In this document: one piece after another, positions 6,892 through 11,143 of the stretch
How positions within the stretch are numbered: the stretch's first letter is position 1
Layout of the letters: each line of letters opens with the position of its first letter
Assembly: GCA_026419655.1 (NCBI GenBank)
Contig: JANZZA010000570.1
Coordinates: forward strand, 1 to 11,143
Source of the DNA: Armatimonadota bacterium
GTDB lineage: Bacteria > Armatimonadota > Zipacnadia > Zipacnadales > FEN-943
Direction: 5' to 3'
DNA: 11,143 bases
Made by a program: the position numbers and the translations under genes
The notes under the pieces: generated by a model
The model's input: the letters and a program-made list of their open reading frames with translations, nothing else
What the model was told of the DNA's origin: nothing
Databases searched by the model: none

Positions 6892-6899
6892 TGTACAGG

Positions 6900-6988
6900 G
6901 CCGGGATGGTGGAATCGGTAGACGCGCCGGACTCAAAATCCGGTGGGGGCCAACCCCCGTGCGGGTTCGAGTCCCGCTCCCGGCACCA
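6900..6988 (+). tRNA. tRNA-Leu (anticodon CAA), CCA encoded
   Basis: The gene folds as a class II tRNA. Acceptor arms GCCGGGA and TCCCGGC pair perfectly (7 bp). The anticodon stem CCGGA/TCCGG closes the loop CTCAAAA, giving anticodon CAA, which reads UUG leucine codons. The long variable arm contains GGGGG-CCAA-CCCCC, and the T arm is GCGGG-TTCGAGT-CCCGC. Discriminator A (6985) and a genomically encoded CCA (6986-6988) follow. A T5 run at 6990-6994 directly after the CCA could end transcription. The gene converges with accA, whose stop codon is 5 bp away on the other strand. Confidence 0.97.
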
Positions 6989-6993
6989 GTTTT

Positions 6994-7860
6994 TCATCGC
7001 CTTTTGGCCAGGTTGTCGAGAACGGCAGCCCACTCCTCTCGCATCCCCGCTGGTGAGCTCATCCACCGGAACTTTTCGTACCGTGCCTGCACAAGCACGT
7101 CGGGCGGGACGGCTGATAGCTCGGCAAGGGCGGTAAGTAAAGTTTGCTTGACGTGCCTGGCAGCCTCAGCGGGGGCCGTGTGGGCACCGCCAGGGGGCTC
7201 TGGGATTATGCCGTCAATGACACCGAGGGCAAGGGCGTCCTCGGGTGAGAGTTTCAGAGCGACGGCGGCTTCCTTCTTAAGATTTGGGTCGCGCCATAAT
7301 ATTGCCGCACAGGACTCCGGCGCTATGACCGAGTAGTAGCTGTTCTCCATCATGAAGACGCGGTCTCCAACGCCGATGCCTATTGCGCCGCCGCTGCCAC
7401 CCTCGCCGATGACTACGACGACAATGGGCACTGGCAGTCCGAACATTTCCTGCTGATTAACTGCGATGGCCTCAGAAATGCCCCTGGATTCGGCGTCGGC
7501 AACACAGTCGGCGCCGGGCGTGTCTATGAAGGAGATGATGGGCCGGCCGAGGTTCGCGGCCAGGCGCATGACGCGGAGGGCTTTGCGGTATCCTTCGGGG
7601 CGGGCCATGCCAAAATTGCGGCGCTGGCGCTCAGCCAGAGAGCGGCCTTTTTGGTGGCCGACAATGGCCACCGGCTGGCCCTCGAGAAAGCCAAGCCCGG
7701 CCACCATGGCTCCGTCATCGCCATAGCGACGGTCGCCGTGTAGCTCGACAAAGTGCTCGAAGATTGCCTGCACGTAGTCCAGCGTGTAAGGCCGCTGCTC
7801 GTGGCGCGAGAGAGCTACGTGCTGCCAGACTTGCTCAAGGTGGTCTGCAGGGTAACTCAC
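6994..7860 (-). CDS. accA: Acetyl-CoA carboxylase carboxyltransferase subunit alpha
   Basis: AccA and AccD form the carboxyltransferase that moves CO2 from carboxybiotin to acetyl-CoA, giving malonyl-CoA for fatty acid synthesis. The 288-residue product shows the family blocks VALSRHEQRPYTLDYVQAIF, ELHGDRRYGDDGAMVAGLG, QKGR, RNFGMARPEGYRKALRVM, GEGGSGGAIGIGVGD (about 152-166) and SVIAPESCAAILW. GTG at 7860 overlaps the accD stop (GTGA) and has AAGAGGGA 6 nt upstream, so I prefer it to the longer in-frame reading from 7911. It is some 25-30 residues shorter than E. coli AccA, missing part of the N-terminal helical region. One oddity: the loop usually reading DTPGAYPGxxAEERGQ is DTPGADCVADAESRG here (from residue 113). 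The biotin carboxylase and BCCP genes are not in this window. Confidence 0.95.
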   Translation of the reverse strand: MSYPADHLEQVWQHVALSRHEQRPYTLDYVQAIFEHFVELHGDRRYGDDGAMVAGLGFLEGQPVAIVGHQKGRSLAERQRRNFGMARPEGYRKALRVMRLAANLGRPIISFIDTPGADCVADAESRGISEAIAVNQQEMFGLPVPIVVVVIGEGGSGGAIGIGVGDRVFMMENSYYSVIAPESCAAILWRDPNLKKEAAVALKLSPEDALALGVIDGIIPEPPGGAHTAPAEAARHVKQTLLTALAELSAVPPDVLVQARYEKFRWMSSPAGMREEWAAVLDNLAKRR

Positions 7861-8702
7861 GGCTGTCCCTCTTGGTGCGGAGAAGCTTCCGAAGTATGCT
7901 CCGTTGCCCACCTCAAAATGACCTCTAAGGTCTCGTGGAGCTGCTGGCGCGGGACGATCATGTCTATCATGCCGTGCTGGTACTGGAATTCGGCTGTCTG
8001 GACTTCTGGCGGCATGCGCATTTTGGTTACTTCGACGACTCGTGGTCCGGCAAAGCCCATGGAGGCACAGGGTTCCGCCAGAATGATGTCGCCGAGGAAG
8101 GCAAAGCTGGCTGTGACGCCGCCGTACGTGGGATCAGTGAGGACCGACACGTAAAGGCAGCGGGCCTCGCGCAGCTTCCGGGCTGCTGCGGCGGTTTTGG
8201 GCATCTGCATAAGGGAAACCAGGGATTCCTGCATGCGGGCGCCGCCGCTGGCGCAGAAGATGACCACGGGCAGATGCAGCAAAGCGCAACGCTCGAAGAG
8301 CCGCGCCACCTTCTCGCCGACGACGAAACCCATGCTGCCGCCGATGAAGGCCAGGTCCATAATGCCCAGGCCGGTTGCGATGCCGCCGATGCGAGCCGCG
8401 CCAGTGAGGACAGCTTCGTTGACGCCGGTTTTTGTACGGGCAGCTTCCAGCTTCTCCTGATACTCAGGGAAGCTGAGGGGATCGTAGAGAGGCATGTCTG
8501 CGTCCCATTCCTCAAAACTTCCCTCGTCCACGGTGAAGTTGACGCGCTGCCACACACTGAGGCGGAAATGGTGCCCGCACTTGCTGCATACCCGCAGGCT
8601 CCGCTCCAGCTCGCGACCGTAGAGCAGTTGATGACAGCCAGGGCACTCTTCCCATAACTCCGCCGGAATCTCTAACATGCGCTTGGCCTCGGCTTCAGTC
8701 AT
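7857..8702 (-). CDS. accD: Acetyl-CoA carboxylase carboxyltransferase subunit beta
   Basis: Beta subunit of the carboxyltransferase, partner of AccA. The 281-residue length is normal. An N-terminal zinc ribbon has Cys20, Cys23, Cys39 and Cys42 (CPGC...CSKC). The crotonase-fold domain shows GLGIMDLAFIGGSMGFVVGE (111-130), the oxyanion-hole block SGGARMQESLVSLMQM (152-167), DPTYGGVTASFAFLGD (190-205) and the C-terminal FAGPRVVE (217-224). The start at ATG 8702 has a very strong GGAGGAGG 5-7 nt upstream. It is the first gene of the accDA pair and is divergent from pheA across about 160 bp, so its promoter lies in 8715-8864; I could not pick a clear one. The last four bases overlap the accA start. 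Confidence 0.97.
   Translation of the reverse strand: MTEAEAKRMLEIPAELWEECPGCHQLLYGRELERSLRVCSKCGHHFRLSVWQRVNFTVDEGSFEEWDADMPLYDPLSFPEYQEKLEAARTKTGVNEAVLTGAARIGGIATGLGIMDLAFIGGSMGFVVGEKVARLFERCALLHLPVVIFCASGGARMQESLVSLMQMPKTAAAARKLREARCLYVSVLTDPTYGGVTASFAFLGDIILAEPCASMGFAGPRVVEVTKMRMPPEVQTAEFQYQHGMIDMIVPRQQLHETLEVILRWATEHTSEASPHQEGQP
7866..7873 (-). promoter_or_regulatory. accA ribosome binding site inside the accD 3' end
   Basis: AAGAGGGA on the minus strand, 6 nt before GTG 7860 and inside the last codons of accD. It fixes the accA start at the 4-bp GTGA overlap and indicates coupled, near-equal translation of the two subunits. Confidence 0.7.
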
Positions 8703-8738
8703 GCCCTCCTCCCGATAGGGGCGAGATAAGTACCGGGC

Positions 8739-8755
8739 GCAGTGAGAGACACTGC
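8739..8755. promoter_or_regulatory. Candidate operator: inverted repeat in the accD-pheA divergent region
   Basis: GCAGTG-AGAGA-CACTGC is a perfect 6-bp inverted repeat with a 5-bp centre, 37 bp upstream of the accD start and 110 bp upstream of pheA. Its size and symmetry suit a dimeric repressor site. No regulator gene is nearby and the assignment is inference. Confidence 0.35.
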
Positions 8756-8804
8756 AATCCCGTGGTGCGAAGGATGGCTACGAAGAGCGCACCGGTGCCC
8801 CGAT

Positions 8805-8833
8805 TTGCCGGCGACGCATGGCTATGTTAGCAT
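8805..8833 (+). promoter_or_regulatory. Weak candidate promoter for pheA
   Basis: TTGCCG (8805-8810) and TAGCAT (8828-8833) at 17-bp spacing, each 4 of 6 matches to the sigma70 consensus. Transcription would begin about 25 nt before ATG 8865, which fits the chosen start but not the longer in-frame reading. Confidence 0.3.
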
Positions 8834-8864
8834 GAGTGGCGCAGCTTTGCTACCGAGGGCGGCC

Positions 8865-9926
8865 ATGAATCTTGACGAACTACGTGCCCGGATTGACGAG
8901 CTTGACCAGAGGTTGCTCGAGCTACTTCGGCACCGCGCGGAAGTGGCCAAACAAATTGGGGAGCTGAAGAGGGCCGCGGGCCAGGAGATTCTGGACACGG
9001 CTCGCGAGCAGGCTCACCTGCAGTCCCTGGCGCAGTCCGACACGGGTCTGCTGTCACCGGAGGCCGTGCGGGCAGTCTTTGCGGAGATAATTTCTGCCTG
9101 CAGGGCCGTACAGGAGCCGCTGTCGGTAGCTTATCTGGGGCCACCCTACACCTTCACTCACCTTGGGGCGCTGCGGCGTTTCGGCACCTCGGCCAGTTAC
9201 GTGGACTGCGGGTCAGTGCAGGAGGTTTTCGAGGCCGTCGAGAAGGGTCTGGCTCATGTCGGCGTGGTGCCGGTGGAGAATTCCATTGGTGGTGCGGTGC
9301 CGGAGACTCTGGATTGTTTTGTGGCCAGCGACGTGAACATTGTTGGGGAGCACTACGAACCCATCCACCACTGCCTGGCGGCTCTCGGACCCGTGGAAGG
9401 CATCAAAAGACTGCACTTGCATCCGCAGGTGCTGGCCCAGTGTCGGCGGTGGCTGCGGGATAACCTGCCGGGAGTGGAAATAGTCAACCATTCGAGCACG
9501 GCGGCGGCAGCACAGACGGCGGCCAACGACCCGCAGTCGGCAGCGCTGGCATCGGCCGAGGCGGCTGAGGCTTACGGACTGATCATTCTTGCACGCAACG
9601 TCGAGGACTACCCCAATAACCGGACGCGGTTCCTCGTGCTGGGTCGTGGGACCTGTGAGCCGACTGGAAAAGACCGTACGTCGCTCCTGTTTGCGACGGC
9701 CCACCGGGCTGGGGCGCTGCACGAGGCCCTGACGCCCTTCCAGAAGTACGGCGTGAACATGACGATGATCCAGTCGCGGCCGGTGCGGGGGCGGTTGTGG
9801 GAATACGTGTTCTTCGTGGACGTGGAGGGTCATGCCACTTCGGCGCATGTGGCCAAGGCGATAGAGGAAATGCGGGGGTTCCTGCCCACTCTCAGAATCC
9901 TCGGCAGTTACCCGGCGGCGGAATAG
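8865..9926 (+). CDS. pheA: Chorismate mutase / prephenate dehydratase (P-protein) with ACT domain
   Basis: This bifunctional enzyme turns chorismate into prephenate and then phenylpyruvate, the committed branch to phenylalanine. The 353-residue protein has an AroQ-type mutase helix bundle (1-83) with Arg8, Arg24, Lys35, Arg47 and Glu48 at the expected catalytic positions. The dehydratase domain (about 87-262) contains VAYLGPPYTFTHLGAL, VPVENSIGGAVPETLD (135-150) and the catalytic TRF motif in NNRTRFLVLG (254-256). An ACT domain (about 270-349) with GALHEAL and NMTMIQSRP suggests phenylalanine feedback inhibition; the usual ESRP reads QSRP. ATG 8865 has GAGGG 5 nt upstream and begins right at the mutase helix, so I reject the longer in-frame start at 8742. 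It is the only plus-strand protein gene here and stands alone, divergent from accDA. A small GGGCC-CGC-GGCCC stem (9928-9940) follows the stop. Confidence 0.96.
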   Translation: MNLDELRARIDELDQRLLELLRHRAEVAKQIGELKRAAGQEILDTAREQAHLQSLAQSDTGLLSPEAVRAVFAEIISACRAVQEPLSVAYLGPPYTFTHLGALRRFGTSASYVDCGSVQEVFEAVEKGLAHVGVVPVENSIGGAVPETLDCFVASDVNIVGEHYEPIHHCLAALGPVEGIKRLHLHPQVLAQCRRWLRDNLPGVEIVNHSSTAAAAQTAANDPQSAALASAEAAEAYGLIILARNVEDYPNNRTRFLVLGRGTCEPTGKDRTSLLFATAHRAGALHEALTPFQKYGVNMTMIQSRPVRGRLWEYVFFVDVEGHATSAHVAKAIEEMRGFLPTLRILGSYPAAE

Positions 9927-10112
9927 CGGGCCCGCGGCCCGACGTGGCACAAGCGTTTCGGCGCCGGCCCGCATCAGGGGCGGAGAGGCGTGTCACGCCG
10001 GGGGTCGGCCCGCCAGTCGTCCGCGCATTGTCTGACCCGGCTGGTGCGGTTCTGACTATCTGCGGAGCCCGACCTTCTCCAACCGCGAGGCAAGCCCCCA
10101 GAAGGACTGCAA

Positions 10113-10230
10113 GAAAGGTTTTTGCTGTGGACCTTCCGTGCAGGGTCATTGGTGCGGACTCGACTTGACCTGGCTGCCGGTCCACGAAGGAAAAGCTTGA
10201 CGCTGGGAGTTCTTGCTGCATGAGCGTGAC
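10113..10230. repeat. Degenerate tandem repeat, copy A
   Basis: Aligns to 10279-10397 at an offset of about 166 bp with small gaps. The best-conserved core (10153-10188 against 10318-10354) matches at 28 of 36 positions plus one gap and contains a CTCGAC box and a GACC-N8-GGTC inverted repeat. Both copies also share TTTTTGC(T/C)GTG near the left end and ATGAGCG(T/C)GAC at the right end. Most differences are transitions, as expected of old non-coding repeats. Confidence 0.55.
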
Positions 10231-10278
10231 TGACTGGTGGGATGGTGGTCTTGCAAGAGTCAGCAGGAAAACTGTAAC

Positions 10279-10397
10279 GAAGATTTTTGCCGTGAATGCT
10301 GTCTCGGGTGCAACTGTTGCAGAACTCGACCGGACCTAGCCGGCGGTCCGTGAAAAGCACATGTGTACGCGCGCAAGTTACGGTGGATGAGCGCGAC
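10279..10397. repeat. Degenerate tandem repeat, copy B
   Basis: Second copy of the unit at 10113-10230. Its core inverted repeat is GGACC-N8-GGTCC (10333-10350). A partial third copy seems to follow at 10398-10452, where GCAACAGTCGGC resembles GCAAGAGTCAGC between A and B, and TGCTGTGGACC repeats the left-end box of copy A. Confidence 0.5.
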
Positions 10398-10509
10398 GCA
10401 AGCGCGAAAAGGCAGTTTCGCAACAGTCGGCCGAGAAGTCATGCTGTGGACCAGCGCGCCGGACTTTTCTGCAGTGGATCCTGATATCGCCGCCGCGCGT
10501 ACGCTTTCA

Positions 10510-11143
10510 TTACGCTCGTCCAGTTGTGCCCATGCCCAGCAACTGGCCCAATTTCTCCATGGCCGCTTTGCACTGGTCGGTCTTGGGGTACTCCTGGAGC
10601 GCTTCGATGCGGTCGCGCAGGTTAGGGACCTGGGCGAAGAAGCGGCCCACGCGAACCTGCATCTCCAGGAGTTTCTGGTCGTGGGCTACGTCGCCGGGGG
10701 CGGAGAGGAAGGTCTCGAGTTCTTCCATAGTGATTTCCTTATCCTGGCCGGCGGCAGCGCAGGCCTGTTTGACTATGGCAGCGTTGACCAGGCGGCTTGC
10801 CCCGCGAGTGAGCAGAAATGCGCAGCGGTCAGCCGAATAGTCAATGGCGTCTGGCCAGCCGCGCATCAAAGCGGACATTACCACAACCGGAGCCAGGACT
10901 ATCTTCCAGATGGGATTGGCGCCGGCGATGTAGACGAGGGCCAGCTCCGTGCGGACGTGGCGGGCGAGGATGTGGCCCATCTCGTGGGCGACCAGGGCAT
11001 TGAACTCGTCGCGAGAGATGGCTTCCTTGAGGGCCCGGGAGGCCACAATGGTTCCGCCCTTGAGCGGGAGCGTGAACATGAAAGCCCTCGGCGAGTCAAG
11101 GATGTACATGTCCGGGGGTCTCTTCAAGCCCGCTAGCTGAGCG
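10510..11143 (-). CDS. M48-like zinc metalloprotease, 5' end beyond the window
   Basis: The 210 visible residues match the M48 (HtpX/Oma1-like) peptidase fold: YILDSPRAFMF and a GGTIVASRAL strand, then the zinc-binding helix NALVAHEMGHILARH (HEMGH at 10972-10986), a hydrophobic membrane-associated stretch, and DYSADRCAFLLT (DYSAD at 10828-10842). The reading frame is open to the right edge with no stop, and a TTG at 11127 is not a credible start, so the gene is partial. In most M48 proteins the third zinc ligand is the Glu of an ExxAD motif; here that position is Asp. The C-terminal part after the zinc site is about 100 residues, helical and charged, without recognised motifs. Role is probably membrane-linked protein quality control, but the substrate cannot be told. 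It converges with pheA. Confidence 0.85.
   Translation of the reverse strand, partial: AQLAGLKRPPDMYILDSPRAFMFTLPLKGGTIVASRALKEAISRDEFNALVAHEMGHILARHVRTELALVYIAGANPIWKIVLAPVVVMSALMRGWPDAIDYSADRCAFLLTRGASRLVNAAIVKQACAAAGQDKEITMEELETFLSAPGDVAHDQKLLEMQVRVGRFFAQVPNLRDRIEALQEYPKTDQCKAAMEKLGQLLGMGTTGRA

Larger units (their letters stand above)
9927..10509. other. Gene-free gap between pheA and the M48 protease
   Basis: About 580 bp with no convincing gene. Open frames on both strands lack family similarity, start sites with good Shine-Dalgarno sequences, or consistent codon bias. The left part is very GC-rich and contains small inverted repeats, such as GGCGTG-T-CACGCC (9987-9999). The right part consists of eroded repeats, listed separately. 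Since pheA and the protease converge, both terminators should lie here, but I see no stem followed by a T-run. Confidence 0.6.

Noticed and set aside
9974..10423. Minus-strand open frame of 149 codons in the pheA downstream gap
   Set aside because: Arg/Ser-rich low-similarity translation over eroded repeats. No motif or ribosome binding site, and it is interrupted relative to the repeat period.
10363..11136. Plus-strand open frame of 257 codons over the protease
   Set aside because: Antisense to the M48 gene, whose HEMGH and surrounding motifs are on the minus strand.

Overview
This is an 11.1-kb piece of a GC-rich bacterial chromosome carrying mostly housekeeping genes. I see no phage, CRISPR, toxin-antitoxin, defence or insertion-sequence genes. 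The gene content, the GTG starts and the high GC would fit a Chloroflexota (perhaps Dehalococcoidia-like) or similar environmental bacterium, probably a metagenome-assembled contig. That placement is an inference from general resemblance, not a demonstrated identity. Bases 1-19 are an exact copy of the Nextera/Tn5 mosaic-end adapter, so the left edge is a library artefact.

Left block, all on the minus strand and read from right to left: sppA (membrane-anchored S49 signal peptide peptidase), then polA (DNA polymerase I) after only 10 bp, then a four-domain S1 RNA-binding protein (rpsA-like) after a 122-bp leader with three hairpins, then coaE (dephospho-CoA kinase) after about 250 bp. The coaE-rpsA gap holds a small structured element related to the repeats described next.

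Middle block: about 700 bp between sppA and a tRNA gene contain no convincing protein gene. They hold two direct copies of a structured element with a 327-bp period. The first 182 bp of the copies are about 97% identical and the next 87 bp only about 68%. Each copy folds into a short hairpin plus one long imperfect hairpin. A separate strong hairpin sits at the junction of the copies. Right after the second copy is a good sigma70-type promoter driving tRNA-Leu(CAA) on the plus strand.

Right block: accD and accA (carboxyltransferase beta and alpha subunits of acetyl-CoA carboxylase) form a translationally coupled minus-strand pair that ends 5 bp from the 3' end of the tRNA gene. Divergent from them on the plus strand is pheA, a chorismate mutase-prephenate dehydratase-ACT fusion for phenylalanine synthesis. 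A 583-bp gene-free gap with eroded repeats of about 165 bp follows. The window ends inside a minus-strand M48-like zinc metalloprotease whose 5' end lies beyond the right edge.

The most unusual items are the structured repeat family, the S1 leader, the natural tyrosine at the dideoxy-discrimination position of Pol I together with a decayed proofreading site, the altered DTPGAYPG-type loop of AccA, and an aspartate where M48 proteases normally have their third zinc-ligand glutamate. None of these amounts to a clear new multi-gene system.
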